A stretch of 64,000 nucleotides of DNA from Marinomonas primoryensis (GTDB taxonomy: Bacteria; Pseudomonadota; Gammaproteobacteria; Pseudomonadales; Marinomonadaceae), in assembly GCF_013372285.1 (NCBI RefSeq), contig NZ_CP054301.1, forward strand, positions 2,892,501 to 2,956,500. The letters run 5' to 3'. The notes beneath the pieces are model-generated. The model searched no databases. It was given only the letters and a program-made list of their open reading frames with translations, and had not been told where the DNA came from. Both the position numbers and the translations under genes were made by a program. Shown here one piece after another: positions 47,883 to 57,701 of this stretch. Numbering within the stretch: the stretch's first letter is position 1; every line of letters starts with the position of its first letter.

Positions 47883-47910
47883 AAAAAACCCCGAAACTGT
47901 CCGGGGTTTT
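47883..47910 (-). terminator. Intrinsic terminator between lpxA and lpxB
   Basis: On the minus strand AAAACCCCG and CGGGGTTTT form a 9-bp stem with an 8-nt loop, with more T following. It is 17 nt after lpxA and its T tail ends about 19 nt before the lpxB ATG. Confidence 0.88.
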
Positions 47911-47926
47911 CTTTTAAACATAGTGC

Positions 47927-48703
47927 CTATCGTATTATTCCACGTTTAGACTGCCGAATGGATAAGATGAACTCAGCCACCTCAGGAATATGAAACATAT
48001 CTCCCTTCTCCAATTCTTCTAGCGCGGAATTTAGCGTTAATCCTTTGAGATATATTCTCTTGTAGGCTGAACGCAAAGCTCGGATAACATCAGAAGCCAC
48101 ACCTCTTCGACGCATTCCTTCAAAATTCATCCCATGAGCCTTGGCTGGGTTTCCAGAAACCATAATGTACCTAGGGACATCTTTAGCAACCATTGATCCC
48201 ATACCGCACATACTAAATGAGTTCACCTGACAAAACTGATGAATCCCAGTATAACCACCAAGAATAACATGATCACCCACTTTGACATGACCAGCCAAAG
48301 CTGCAAAGTTAGCCATTATATTATGGTCACCAACAATACAATCGTGACCAATGTGCGTACTAGCCATAAATAAGTTGTGATTACCGACCACAGTAATACC
48401 AGTATCTTGAACAGTACCACGGTGAATCGTCGCATTTTCACGAATCACATTACTGTCGCCAATAACCAGCTGTGTTGGTTCACCTTTATACTTTTTGTCT
48501 TGGTTCGCCTCTCCAACAGAAGCAAACTGATAAATTTCATTATTATATCCAATTGTCGTATGACCATTGATGACAACATGCGATTTAATAATACTACCAG
48601 CACCAATTTTTACATTCGGTCCAATCACACAAAAGGGACCAATCTCCACATCGGAGTCAATCTCTGCTTTCGAATCGATTAAAGTTGTTGGATGTATCGC
48701 CAC
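47927..48703 (-). CDS. lpxA: UDP-N-acetylglucosamine acyltransferase
   Basis: First enzyme of lipid A synthesis; trimeric left-handed beta-helix acyltransferase. The start is GTG 48703 (258 residues; E. coli 262) because AGGA lies 8 nt upstream and the N-terminus becomes AIHPTTLIDSKAEI as in the family. The GTG overlaps the fabZ stop codon by one base. Hexapeptide repeats fill residues 1-185 (DVEIGPFCVIGPNVKIGAG and others), with the catalytic histidine in STHIGHDCIVGDHN (about 121-134). The helical C-terminal domain follows. Confidence 0.95.
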   Translation of the reverse strand: MAIHPTTLIDSKAEIDSDVEIGPFCVIGPNVKIGAGSIIKSHVVINGHTTIGYNNEIYQFASVGEANQDKKYKGEPTQLVIGDSNVIRENATIHRGTVQDTGITVVGNHNLFMASTHIGHDCIVGDHNIMANFAALAGHVKVGDHVILGGYTGIHQFCQVNSFSMCGMGSMVAKDVPRYIMVSGNPAKAHGMNFEGMRRRGVASDVIRALRSAYKRIYLKGLTLNSALEELEKGDMFHIPEVAEFILSIRQSKRGIIR

Positions 48704-49140
48704 TATATCTTCCTGTCTGCACACAGAATAGTTGCAGAGCACGCTAATTCACCATCAACCGTTGCTCTACACTCAAATTTCCAAATACCACGTTTTTCTG
48801 TAACAATTTTTGCTTCTAGTTGTAATCGATCACCAGGTACAACTGGACGCTTAAAACGTGCTTTATCAGAGCCAACAAAGTAATAGATCGAACCATCTTC
48901 TGGTTTTTTATCCATGGTTTTAAAACCAAGAATACCAGCCGCTTGAGCCATTGCCTCAATAATCAAAACACCAGGCATGACTGGATGATTTGGAAAATGC
49001 CCATTAAAGAATGGTTCATTAATGGTGACATTTTTATACGCTATAATGGACTCGTTTAAGTTCAGTTCAATAACACGATCCACCAATAGAAACGGATACC
49101 TATGAGGTAAGTATTGGCGAATTTCATTTACGTCCATCAT
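48703..49140 (-). CDS. fabZ: 3-hydroxyacyl-[acyl-carrier-protein] dehydratase FabZ
   Basis: Hot-dog dehydratase of fatty acid elongation, 145 residues. The active site [17 protein letters not shown] (about 46-62) carries the catalytic histidine and glutamate; [14 protein letters not shown] (about 12-25) is the N-terminal hallmark. It overlaps lpxD by 4 bp and lpxA by 1 bp, within the lpxD-fabZ-lpxA unit, where FabZ and LpxA/LpxD compete for hydroxyacyl-ACP. Confidence 0.97.
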   Translation of the reverse strand: MMDVNEIRQYLPHRYPFLLVDRVIELNLNESIIAYKNVTINEPFFNGHFPNHPVMPGVLIIEAMAQAAGILGFKTMDKKPEDGSIYYFVGSDKARFKRPVVPGDRLQLEAKIVTEKRGIWKFECRATVDGELACSATILCADRKI

Positions 49141-50177
49141 TTATTATCAACCTTCTCTAAAAACTTATTAACCTGTTGTTTCAATTGTAAAAACTGCTTT
49201 GCCATATCGTCTATTCTTCTGACTCTAGCAACCGTTCGACGCCATTTTGCGGTTGGTTCCATTCCCATTCCAGAAGAGTAAGAACCAGCTTCTGCAATAG
49301 AATTACTTATCATACTCATACCAGTAATATGAACGTTATCAGCAAGCGTTAAATGCCCTGCAATGCAAACACCTCCTGAAACAGTACAAAAAGAACCAAT
49401 TTTTGTACTGCCGGCTATCGCGGTACTCGCGGCAATCGCTGTATTATCACCAATTACCACGTTATGAGCAATTTGAACTTGATTATCAATTTTTACACCG
49501 TGCCCAATTAGGGTATTCTCGATTGCACCACGGTCAATTGTTGTACTAGCCCCTATCTCAACATTGTCACCAATGACAACCGACCCTAGCTGATCAATTT
49601 TTTCCCAGCCCCCTTCTTTTGGAGCAAAACCAAAACCGTCCGCTCCGATAACCGCGCTGCTATGAAAAATACACGCTTCACCGACAACGACATCGTGGTA
49701 GAAGGTGACATTAGGGTATAAACGTGTGCCCTTACCTATTTTAACACCACGACCAATGACACACCCTGCACCTATAGCACAACCTTCGGCGATATTTACG
49801 TCATCATCAATAACAACGTTAGGGCCGACAACCACACCATCGGCAATGGTCGCCTTAGGGGAAATAACAGCGCTTGGATGAACACCTGACCAGCATTGAA
49901 CGGGCGGCACAAACAAATGAGATAACTGAGCAAACGCTAGGTAAGGGTTTGATACAACAATGGCATTTTCAACCAGTTGAGCCAGCGCCTCAGTCTTCAC
50001 CAGAACAGCACCTGCGGACGAAGAGGCAAGCTGATTTTGGTACTTAGAATTTGCTAAAAAACTGAGCTCGCATTCTGTTGCGTCTTTCAGTGTGCCTAAT
50101 TTTTTAATCAGAAGATCACTGTCTCCCTTAACAACACCTTGCACCTTAGCAGCCAATTGCCCTAGCGTGTGGCTCAT
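49137..50177 (-). CDS. lpxD: UDP-3-O-(3-hydroxyacyl)glucosamine N-acyltransferase
   Basis: Third step of lipid A synthesis, adding the N-linked hydroxyacyl chain. The 346-residue protein has an N-terminal uridine-binding domain (about 1-100, with [13 protein letters not shown]), a long run of hexapeptide repeats (about 105-305) including the catalytic histidine region [19 protein letters not shown], and a C-terminal helix. It starts 3 bp after skp stops and overlaps fabZ by 4 bp. Confidence 0.97.
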   Translation of the reverse strand: MSHTLGQLAAKVQGVVKGDSDLLIKKLGTLKDATECELSFLANSKYQNQLASSSAGAVLVKTEALAQLVENAIVVSNPYLAFAQLSHLFVPPVQCWSGVHPSAVISPKATIADGVVVGPNVVIDDDVNIAEGCAIGAGCVIGRGVKIGKGTRLYPNVTFYHDVVVGEACIFHSSAVIGADGFGFAPKEGGWEKIDQLGSVVIGDNVEIGASTTIDRGAIENTLIGHGVKIDNQVQIAHNVVIGDNTAIAASTAIAGSTKIGSFCTVSGGVCIAGHLTLADNVHITGMSMISNSIAEAGSYSSGMGMEPTAKWRRTVARVRRIDDMAKQFLQLKQQVNKFLEKVDNK

Positions 50178-50180
50178 AGA

Positions 50181-50675
50181 TTAGTTGTCCTTATTAATAC
50201 GTTTCACCAATTCATCGGTAAGATCCGCGTCAGCATCAGCGTATAAACTTAATTGTCTGTTCAAAACTAAATCTAACTTGCGCTCTTCGATTAAAGATTT
50301 CAACGCAGCTTCGCCTTGAGGCGTTAAAGACTGTATTAGCTTTTGCTCTAACGCTTTCGCTTGGCGTTGCATATTAGCCGCCATTGCTCGCACCTTATTA
50401 TCATGCTCTGCCAGTGCTTGACGACGTTTTTTAAATTCACCTTCCGAAAGCGTTAACTCATCTCGTTTCAAATCTTTAGCCAATAACTCAAGATCAGCCT
50501 GTTCTTTTTTTAAACGAGCATCCATCTCTGCGACTTTTTGTTTAGGCTCTTTAGCGGCTTCTTGACCGATATTACTCGCGAGAAGCGCCGCTCTAAAATC
50601 GATAACAGCCACCTCTGTTGCTTGTACACTACTCATGAAGCATAGAGTAAAAATTGCAGTTATGATTTTTTTCAT
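50181..50675 (-). CDS. skp: Periplasmic chaperone Skp/OmpH
   Basis: Trimeric jellyfish-shaped chaperone that carries unfolded outer membrane proteins to BamA. The 164-residue precursor has a signal peptide (MKKIITAIFTLCFMSSVQA, 1-19), a short beta segment (TEVAVIDFRAALLAS) and a long coiled-coil region (about 45-120). It follows bamA by 30 bp and precedes lpxD, the conserved bamA-skp-lpxD order. Confidence 0.93.
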   Translation of the reverse strand: MKKIITAIFTLCFMSSVQATEVAVIDFRAALLASNIGQEAAKEPKQKVAEMDARLKKEQADLELLAKDLKRDELTLSEGEFKKRRQALAEHDNKVRAMAANMQRQAKALEQKLIQSLTPQGEAALKSLIEERKLDLVLNRQLSLYADADADLTDELVKRINKDN

Positions 50676-50705
50676 TGTCGATCCTCTTAAATGATATGCT
50701 CTAAG

Positions 50706-53021
50706 TTAAAAAGTGGTTCCTAACTGAAATTGGAAAAAGTCTGTTTTATCGCCATCTTTTGCATTTAAAGGCCTGGCAAAATTAAATGACAAGGGTGCAA
50801 TGGGTGTGATCCAAGTCCAACTCAAACCAACACTGTAACGTATTTCTGATAGATCAATACCTTCGTTACACTCTGTATTGCCGGAATAACATGCGTCAGT
50901 AAAAACATTACCGCCATCTAAAAAGAAAGCCGTTCTAACAGACTTATGATCTTCGACCATCGGTAAAGGAAAAATAAGTTCCGCCGTACCTGTCATCAAA
51001 ATATTACCACCCAAGGCGGAACTAGTATTAGTAGAAGTACTAGAATACGAATTCTTTGGCCCTAAAGAAGAAGCCCCATAACCACGAACAGAATAAGACC
51101 CACCAGCAAAATAGTTTTCAAAGAAAGGTAAACTATCTGTATCTCCGTAGCCAGTACCATAACCTAAACGGCCTTTTAGCCGGAACAACCACAGATCAGA
51201 ACTGTTTAAATTCCAGTATTTTTGCGACGTGAGTCCAAGCTTGGCATATTGCTGATCGCCCACAGGCAACGCAACTTCCAAAGAAGCTTTGGTTGAGTAA
51301 CCATCCGTTGGTAATACACCACCCACTAAATCGCTGTCACTCCACGTTAAGCTGCCAATTAAATCGTCGTAATTGTCGCCATGCGTATTGACATAATCTT
51401 GAGTTTCATTGGATGGGTCATACCCTAATTTTACCGTACTTTCTTTCACCGTCATGCCAAAAGACAGGCGCTGTGTATCAGAAATCGGATAACCGTAGCT
51501 TACTCCAGCACCAATTTCATCAAGGTCATAATCTTCCACATCATCATCAGCATGATCACTGGTTTGATAAAAAATTTGGAAACCACGACTCACACCATCT
51601 ACAGTAAAATATGGGTTATCGTAATTAATAGAGTAATCTTGCGTTTGATTTGTACGTGTTGCATTAAAAGACAGTTTATTCCCTGTCCCTAAAAAGTTAC
51701 GCTTAGAGACACCAAATCCAAGCACAGTACCATCTTCTTGCGAATAGCCAATGCTCGCCTGGATACTACCGGAGGCTTGCTCTTGTACAACGACATCAAG
51801 ATCAACCTGATCAGAGGTGCCAGCAACAGGACGTGTTCTTAAATCAACACTTCCGAAAAAACCAAGGCGCTCGATACGACGTTTGGAAGATTGTATTTTA
51901 GAGTGCGTTGCCAAAGCCCCTTCAAATTGCGTCATTTCACGGCGTAATACTTCATCTTGTGTTTCACTATTACCACTAAACGTGATGCGGCGAACATAGA
52001 CTTTGGGACCAGGAGTAATTTGATAACTAAGGTTAACGGTATGGTTCTCTAGTTTTTCTGGAATCACATTCACGTTAGTAAACAAATAACCATCATCACC
52101 CAATTCAGTTGATATTTTCTCAATGATTTTAGTTACTTCACTACGAGAAAAAACATCACCACGTTTCTGAGAGATTTGCTTCCACACACGATCTTCTGCA
52201 ATCGGTAAACTGCCACTTAACGACACTTTATTAATATTATAAGGTTTACCCTCATCAACATTAATAACAATATAAACGTCACGTTTATCCGCAGACAAAC
52301 TCACCTGGCTAGAAACGACACTAAAATCTAAATAGCCTTTGTCTAAATAAAAGCTTTTTAAAGTATTTATGTCACCCTCTATCTTCGCTTTTGCGTATTC
52401 ATCTGCAGAGCTAAAGGGATTCCAAGACCCTGTCTCTTCCGCCTCAAAGTTTTTCGTAAGCGTTTCTTGGTCGAAATCCTTATTACCAACAATGTTTATA
52501 TGGACTATTTTCGCTGTATCACCTTCATCGATATTGATAACAATACCAGTCCGGTTACGAGGCATATCCTCCACAGTTATATCCACTTTGGCACTATAAC
52601 GACCAAGAGCGTAATATTGGCGCTGAAGCTCCTGCACGATCTGATTTAAGGTTTCAGGTTTGTAAATTTCACCAATTTCAAGGCCTGATAATTTCAAGCC
52701 TCTCTCTAAGTCTTCTGTTTTAATGAGCTCATTACCTTCTATGGTTAAATTACCGATAGAAGGTCGCTCAGCCACATCAAAAATCAAGACATTGCTTTCT
52801 TCATACACATCAATGTCACTAAAGTAACCGGTGTTAAAAAGAGAACTAATAGCTTGATATACTTTATCTGAATCATAGGACTCACTCTTATCGAACCCTA
52901 TGACATCAAACGCTCGTGCTGATGGCATTTGTACTAAACCATCGATTCGAACATCTTCTACTGTTTTTGCAAAACTTTGCACGCTTATTAAAGCCAACAA
53001 CACCGCTGGAACGAATTTCAC
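50706..53021 (-). CDS. bamA: Outer membrane protein assembly factor BamA
   Basis: Essential Omp85 protein that folds beta-barrels into the outer membrane. The start is GTG 53021 (771 residues): AGAGAGG lies 5 nt before it and the first residues, VKFVPAVLLALISVQSFA, form a signal peptide. Ten upstream residues of an alternative start would spoil it. Five POTRA domains (about 20-415) precede the 16-strand barrel, which has the conserved SVRGYGASSLGP segment and a C-terminal phenylalanine (QFQLGTTF). It is 10 bp downstream of rseP. Confidence 0.96.
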   Translation of the reverse strand: MKFVPAVLLALISVQSFAKTVEDVRIDGLVQMPSARAFDVIGFDKSESYDSDKVYQAISSLFNTGYFSDIDVYEESNVLIFDVAERPSIGNLTIEGNELIKTEDLERGLKLSGLEIGEIYKPETLNQIVQELQRQYYALGRYSAKVDITVEDMPRNRTGIVINIDEGDTAKIVHINIVGNKDFDQETLTKNFEAEETGSWNPFSSADEYAKAKIEGDINTLKSFYLDKGYLDFSVVSSQVSLSADKRDVYIVINVDEGKPYNINKVSLSGSLPIAEDRVWKQISQKRGDVFSRSEVTKIIEKISTELGDDGYLFTNVNVIPEKLENHTVNLSYQITPGPKVYVRRITFSGNSETQDEVLRREMTQFEGALATHSKIQSSKRRIERLGFFGSVDLRTRPVAGTSDQVDLDVVVQEQASGSIQASIGYSQEDGTVLGFGVSKRNFLGTGNKLSFNATRTNQTQDYSINYDNPYFTVDGVSRGFQIFYQTSDHADDDVEDYDLDEIGAGVSYGYPISDTQRLSFGMTVKESTVKLGYDPSNETQDYVNTHGDNYDDLIGSLTWSDSDLVGGVLPTDGYSTKASLEVALPVGDQQYAKLGLTSQKYWNLNSSDLWLFRLKGRLGYGTGYGDTDSLPFFENYFAGGSYSVRGYGASSLGPKNSYSSTSTNTSSALGGNILMTGTAELIFPLPMVEDHKSVRTAFFLDGGNVFTDACYSGNTECNEGIDLSEIRYSVGLSWTWITPIAPLSFNFARPLNAKDGDKTDFFQFQLGTTF

Positions 53022-53031
53022 ATATACCTCT

Positions 53032-54378
53032 CTACAAGCGGGCAATATCATTAAAAATGGCGATGGCCATTAGAGCAAATAAAAGAGAAGCACCAACACG
53101 GTACGCCATACTCTGAATTTTCTCAGAGACAGGCTTACGACGAATAGCTTCAATGCCAAAAAACAACAAATGCCCACCATCTAACATTGGAATAGGCAAC
53201 AAATTAAGCACCCCTAAACTGACACTCAGGTAAGCCATGAATTTTAAAAAAGATTGCAATCCAGAGTCGGCTGATGCGCTCGCCACTTTTGCAATCGTTA
53301 TCGGTCCAGATAAATTATCGACCGAAATCAGTCCTTGTAACATTTTTCCGATAGAGGAAACCGTTAAAGATACCATTTTAGACGTTTGTGCAACACCATA
53401 AAAAAGTGCATCAAATGGGCCATAATATTGCTCCCGGATAAGACTTTCGTCCCATTTAGGGGGAACTACAGCCAGCCCAGCATACCCTATCACTTTACCA
53501 TTTTGCTCGGTAGAATTAGGTAATAATGATAATTTAGTCAAGCCTTGTACACGCTGCACTTCAACGGCCAACGCCTTGCTTGGACTTGCCTGCACTAACC
53601 CAACAAACTGCTGCCAGTTTGCCACAGGTTGATCATTTACCGTTAAAACTTTATCTCCAGTAAGAAAACCTGCCTCAGCCGCCGCACCGCCCTCCACTAC
53701 CTGAGCGATAATGGGTAAAATAAGCGGCTGCCATGGTGCCAAACCAAACGCTTTAATCAAATTATTAGGTTCATCACCAACAAGCCATCGATTAAGACGC
53801 ACACTATCTTCTTGTAACGAACTCAATCCATCAGGTTGGTACCGAACGATAATGGTTCCTGTTTTACCAATCAAGCCTGCTAACACTAAATTTACATCTT
53901 CCCACGATGCTACCGATTCACCAGCGATTGAAATAAGCTCATCTCCGGCTTGGATTTGCGTTTGAGACATCGGGGTATCTTGTTCAATCTGACCCACTTT
54001 TGGCGCAATAGACTGAACACCCAGTATCGCCACCAACGCATATATAAAAACCGCCAAAATAAAATTAGCAATCGGACCGGCCGCCACAATAGCAATGCGC
54101 TGCCAAACCGTTTTTGTATTAAAAGCTTGGCTTCTCAATGACTCAGGAACATTCCCTTCACGTTCATCCAGCATTCGCACATACCCGCCAAGCGGAATCA
54201 TGGCTAATGTAAATTCTGTGCCGGTCTTACCTACATAGCGATAGATAGGCTTCCCAAAACCGACCGAAAAACGCAGTACTTTAACACCACAACGTCGAGC
54301 CACAAAAAAGTGACCAAATTCATGAAAGGTAATCAGAAGACCTAAGGCGACAACAATAGAAAGGATATTTAGTATCAT
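53032..54378 (-). CDS. rseP: Site-2 intramembrane metalloprotease RseP
   Basis: Inner membrane zinc protease that cuts anti-sigma factor RseA in the envelope stress response. The 448-residue protein has the zinc motif H19-E20-F-G-H23 in TM1, two PDZ domains (about 115-195 and 205-290) with the ligand loops, and the C-terminal active-site motif LLPIPMLDGGHLLFF (about 394-408) that completes the metal site. It overlaps dxr by 4 bp and precedes bamA. Confidence 0.97.
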   Translation of the reverse strand: MILNILSIVVALGLLITFHEFGHFFVARRCGVKVLRFSVGFGKPIYRYVGKTGTEFTLAMIPLGGYVRMLDEREGNVPESLRSQAFNTKTVWQRIAIVAAGPIANFILAVFIYALVAILGVQSIAPKVGQIEQDTPMSQTQIQAGDELISIAGESVASWEDVNLVLAGLIGKTGTIIVRYQPDGLSSLQEDSVRLNRWLVGDEPNNLIKAFGLAPWQPLILPIIAQVVEGGAAAEAGFLTGDKVLTVNDQPVANWQQFVGLVQASPSKALAVEVQRVQGLTKLSLLPNSTEQNGKVIGYAGLAVVPPKWDESLIREQYYGPFDALFYGVAQTSKMVSLTVSSIGKMLQGLISVDNLSGPITIAKVASASADSGLQSFLKFMAYLSVSLGVLNLLPIPMLDGGHLLFFGIEAIRRKPVSEKIQSMAYRVGASLLFALMAIAIFNDIARL

Positions 54379-55559
54379 GAAAACTTACCGCGAGAAATCA
54401 TATCCAGTGCCAAGTGGCGAGAATATCTATCCGCTTCAAAAACATCATCAAGCGTATTCACCGCCACAATATTTGCGACAGTCAAAACCTGTTCATTCAA
54501 TTTTGCAATATCAAGAAAGCCAATCTGGTGGTTCAAAAAAGCTGCCACGGCAATCTCATTCGCTGCATTCAATACCGCCATGGCCGTCCCTCCCATAAAC
54601 CAGGCATCAGCAGCCAACTTCAAATTGGGGAAACGCAACAAATCAGGAGACTCAAAATTCAAACGCGCGACATCAATTAAATTCAACGGAGCCACGTTTG
54701 TCTCGACTCTGTCTGGCCAACTCATACCATACGCAATCGGGATCTTCATATCAGGGTTTCCCATCTGAGCAATCACCGACCCATCGCGATATGACACCAT
54801 AGAATGAATAATACTTTCCGGGTGAACAACCACATCCACCTCATTTGGTGTTACATCAAATAACCAACAGGCTTCGATCAACTCCAACCCTTTATTCATC
54901 AAGGAAGCGGAGTCAATAGATATCTTTTGCCCCATTGACCAGTTTGGATGTTTACACGCCTGCGCTGGTGTCACCGAGCTCATATCATCTAAAGACCACG
55001 TCCTAAAGGGCCCGCCGGATGCAGTCAGAATAATCTTTGACACATCCTGCTTATGAGCGCCGGAAGAAGTCTGCGGCAAACTTTGATAAATCGCATTGTG
55101 CTCACTGTCTATTGGAAGAAGCGTAACATCATGACGCGCCACTTCATCCATGAACAGTCTTCCCGCCGTGACCAAAGATTCTTTATTCGCCAGCAATGTA
55201 CGCTTGCCAGCACGAACGCCCGCTAACGTAGGCTTAAGGCCAGCGAACCCCATAATGGCCGCCATCACCTGATCAACAGCAGAATCAGAAGCAATACTTT
55301 CTAAAGCAGCCTCTCCCCACTCAAATGACGTTGCCAAACCTTGGCACTGCTGAGCCAATTCATTACACGCTTTTTCGGATCCCATCACCGCACGCTGCGG
55401 CTTAAAACGGCGACAAATTTCTGCCATTTTGTCCACACTTTCGTTCGCTGATGCATTGATCAAAACAAATTTGTCCGGATGCTGTGCAATAATATCTAGC
55501 GTACTTTGGCCAATTGACCCTGTTGCACCCAATAAACAAATACCTTGCATCAAAGCCAT
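54375..55559 (-). CDS. dxr: 1-deoxy-D-xylulose 5-phosphate reductoisomerase
   Basis: MEP-pathway enzyme that makes MEP from DXP with NADPH. The 394-residue protein starts with the nucleotide loop CLLGATGSIGQSTLDII (about 8-24). LANKESLVTAG (about 123-133), LPIDSEHNAIYQSL (about 147-160, metal site), LTASGGPFR, and HPNWSMGQKISIDSASLMNKGLE (about 208-230) with the catalytic flexible loop are conserved. It overlaps cdsA by 10 bp and rseP by 4 bp. Confidence 0.97.
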   Translation of the reverse strand: MALMQGICLLGATGSIGQSTLDIIAQHPDKFVLINASANESVDKMAEICRRFKPQRAVMGSEKACNELAQQCQGLATSFEWGEAALESIASDSAVDQVMAAIMGFAGLKPTLAGVRAGKRTLLANKESLVTAGRLFMDEVARHDVTLLPIDSEHNAIYQSLPQTSSGAHKQDVSKIILTASGGPFRTWSLDDMSSVTPAQACKHPNWSMGQKISIDSASLMNKGLELIEACWLFDVTPNEVDVVVHPESIIHSMVSYRDGSVIAQMGNPDMKIPIAYGMSWPDRVETNVAPLNLIDVARLNFESPDLLRFPNLKLAADAWFMGGTAMAVLNAANEIAVAAFLNHQIGFLDIAKLNEQVLTVANIVAVNTLDDVFEADRYSRHLALDMISRGKFS

Positions 55560-56353
55560 CCAGCCAAACTTAGCAATAAAACGTAAATAGGCGCTGCCGC
55601 CGTTAAGCTATCGACACGATCCATTACACCGCCGTGTCCAGGAATCAAATGACTCGAATCCTTTAGCTTCTCATGTCGCTTAAACAAACTTTCCGTTAAA
55701 TCACCCAACACCGAGACCGAGGAAGTTAATAACGCAATAACCGTGAGAATACTCCACTGGGTTAACGTGAACCCACTTAATATGGCAAATATAACCACAC
55801 CCACCTGAGTCAACACTAAACCACCGATAACGCCTTCCCATGATTTACCCGGACTGACAAATTTTGCTAACTTTCTTTTCCCGAAAGCTCGACCCGCAAA
55901 ATAAGCACCAGAGTCAGCACCCCAGATCAATCCCATCAACAGCAAAACCCAGACGACGAAATCATCTGACTGCTTTAAAACAACCAAGGCAGTCCAAGTT
56001 GTAAGCAACACAAAAATGCCAAATAACAAGCGACTAACAACATGACGCCACAATAAAGGCGCTGGATAACGCACCACCCAATAAAGCGCTAAGCCCCATA
56101 ACAAAGGACTAATATAAAGTGACGCTTTCTGTAAATTGAAATTGAAAACCCAAAAGCACACAACACCAATAAGAACAGAAAATCCAATGCGGCCTATTTG
56201 ACTACGTACGCCCGATAAACGAGCCCATTCCCAGCCAGCCAGCAACACAACACCCGCCATGGCGACAATAAAATGTGACTCTTCGAGCACAAAAACCGCA
56301 CAAATAAACAAAACAGCCATGACTATGGCACTTAAAATTCGAGGAAGTAACAT
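55550..56353 (-). CDS. cdsA: Phosphatidate cytidylyltransferase
   Basis: Makes CDP-diacylglycerol from phosphatidic acid and CTP, the substrate for PssA in this same window. The 267-residue membrane protein has about seven helices and the family signature KDSSHLIPGHGGVMDRVDSL with metal-binding aspartates near the C-terminus (about 231-250). VSPGKSWEGVIGG (about 166-178) is also conserved. It starts 2 bp after uppS stops. Confidence 0.96.
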   Translation of the reverse strand: MLLPRILSAIVMAVLFICAVFVLEESHFIVAMAGVVLLAGWEWARLSGVRSQIGRIGFSVLIGVVCFWVFNFNLQKASLYISPLLWGLALYWVVRYPAPLLWRHVVSRLLFGIFVLLTTWTALVVLKQSDDFVVWVLLLMGLIWGADSGAYFAGRAFGKRKLAKFVSPGKSWEGVIGGLVLTQVGVVIFAILSGFTLTQWSILTVIALLTSSVSVLGDLTESLFKRHEKLKDSSHLIPGHGGVMDRVDSLTAAAPIYVLLLSLAGWL

Positions 56354-56355
56354 GG

Positions 56356-57087
56356 CTATCGACCACCATAACGACGTTGACGATTTTGATACACCTGAAT
56401 CGCGTCATCAAAATGCTGTTGATCAAAATCCGGCCACAACACCGGAAGGAACACAAACTCAGAATAAGCGGTTTGCCAAAGTAAGAAATTACTAATACGC
56501 TCTTCCCCAGATGTTCTAATTAACAAATCAGGCGGAGGTAAGTCAGCCAAGGCTACATGTTGCCCTAATAACGCTTCATCGACATCTTCTGGCGACAACG
56601 CTCCTGACATAACGAGCTCGGCTATTTTTTTCGCAGCCTGCGCAATATCCCAACGACCACCATAATTCGCCGCAATCACTAATGTCATTTGGTTATTATC
56701 TTTTGTGGCGTCTTCAACACTCTGGATTTGTTTCTGCAAACCAGAACTAAACCCCGAAAGATCGCCAATAACCCGAAGCCGGATTTTATGCTCATTCAAT
56801 CGTTTTAGCTCTTTTTTGAGAGAGCGCATAAACAGCGCCATCAAACCATCAACCTCTAACTTAGGTCGTTTCCAGTTCTCACTAGAAAAGGCGAATAGCG
56901 TTAATACCTCAACACCAGATCTGGCCGCGGCCTCAACCACTCGGCGAACAGCAGTAGCACCTGCCGTATGGCCCGCAATGCTTGGAAGATGTTTTTTCTT
57001 TGCCCAGCGATTATTACCATCCATTATGATGGCAACATGAGCTGGTCCGACCACTGAATCAAAATCAGCGCCATCCAATTCAGACAT
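56356..57087 (-). CDS. uppS: Undecaprenyl diphosphate synthase (UPP synthase)
   Basis: Cis-prenyltransferase that makes the C55 lipid carrier for wall and O-antigen synthesis. The 243-residue protein has HVAIIMD23-G-N-N-RWAKK with the catalytic aspartate, GHTAGATAVRRVVEAA (about 39-54), LTLFAFSSENWKRP (about 62-75) and PDLLIRTSGEERISNFLLWQTAYSE (about 195-219). A terminator hairpin ends only about 20 nt before its ATG; the ribosome site TAGGG lies in between. Confidence 0.97.
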   Translation of the reverse strand: MSELDGADFDSVVGPAHVAIIMDGNNRWAKKKHLPSIAGHTAGATAVRRVVEAAARSGVEVLTLFAFSSENWKRPKLEVDGLMALFMRSLKKELKRLNEHKIRLRVIGDLSGFSSGLQKQIQSVEDATKDNNQMTLVIAANYGGRWDIAQAAKKIAELVMSGALSPEDVDEALLGQHVALADLPPPDLLIRTSGEERISNFLLWQTAYSEFVFLPVLWPDFDQQHFDDAIQVYQNRQRRYGGR

Positions 57088-57105
57088 AACTTTACCCTAG
57101 TCAAT

Positions 57106-57135
57106 AAAAAGGGCGAGCCAAAGCTCGCCCTTTTT
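57106..57135 (-). terminator. Intrinsic terminator between frr and uppS
   Basis: AAAAAGGGCGAGC and GCTCGCCCTTTTT form a perfect 13-pair stem with a 4-nt loop, symmetric on both strands. It starts right after the frr stop codon and ends 18 nt before the uppS ATG. Confidence 0.93.
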
Positions 57136-57136
57136 A

Positions 57137-57694
57137 TTAGATTTGCATCAAGTCTTTTTCTTTTGCAGCAAGACGCTCTTCAACCAAAGCCACGCTCTTG
57201 TCTGTTATTTTTTGAACTTGATCCTGACCACGACGATCATCATCTTCAGAAATTTCTTTTTCTTTCACTAGGTCTTTAAGACTACTGTTTGCATCACGAC
57301 GAATATTACGAATAGCAATACGACCGTTTTCAGCTTCGCTCTTTGCCTGCTTAAAATAGTTCTTACGAGTTTCTTCCGTCAAAGCTGGCATAGGAATTCG
57401 AATCAAATTCCCGTTTGTTGCTGGGTTCAAGCCAAGATCAGATTTCATAATGGCTTTTTCAATTTCAGGTACTAAGTTATTTTCCCAAGGAGAAATACCC
57501 AAGGTACGCGCATCTTCAACCGTTATATTAGCAATCTGACTTAGTGGCGTTTCAGTGCCATAATAGTTCACTTTAACCGAGTCCAATATACTAGGGTGCG
57601 CACGACCTGTACGAATTTTTTTAAACGCAGATTCAACAGAAGCAACCGCTTTATTCATACGATCTTCTGCATCTTTAAGAATTTCGTTAATCAT
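57137..57694 (-). CDS. frr: Ribosome recycling factor
   Basis: Splits post-termination ribosomes together with EF-G. It has 185 residues, exactly the E. coli length, with INEILKDAEDRMNKAV at the start, FKKIRTGRAHPSILD (about 24-38), GTETPLSQIANITVEDART (about 45-63) and the C-terminal helix with EEISEDD-type KEISEDDDRRGQDQVQKITD. It is 7 bp after pyrH and ends at a strong terminator. Confidence 0.98.
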   Translation of the reverse strand: MINEILKDAEDRMNKAVASVESAFKKIRTGRAHPSILDSVKVNYYGTETPLSQIANITVEDARTLGISPWENNLVPEIEKAIMKSDLGLNPATNGNLIRIPMPALTEETRKNYFKQAKSEAENGRIAIRNIRRDANSSLKDLVKEKEISEDDDRRGQDQVQKITDKSVALVEERLAAKEKDLMQI

Positions 57695-57701
57695 AACTTC
57701 C

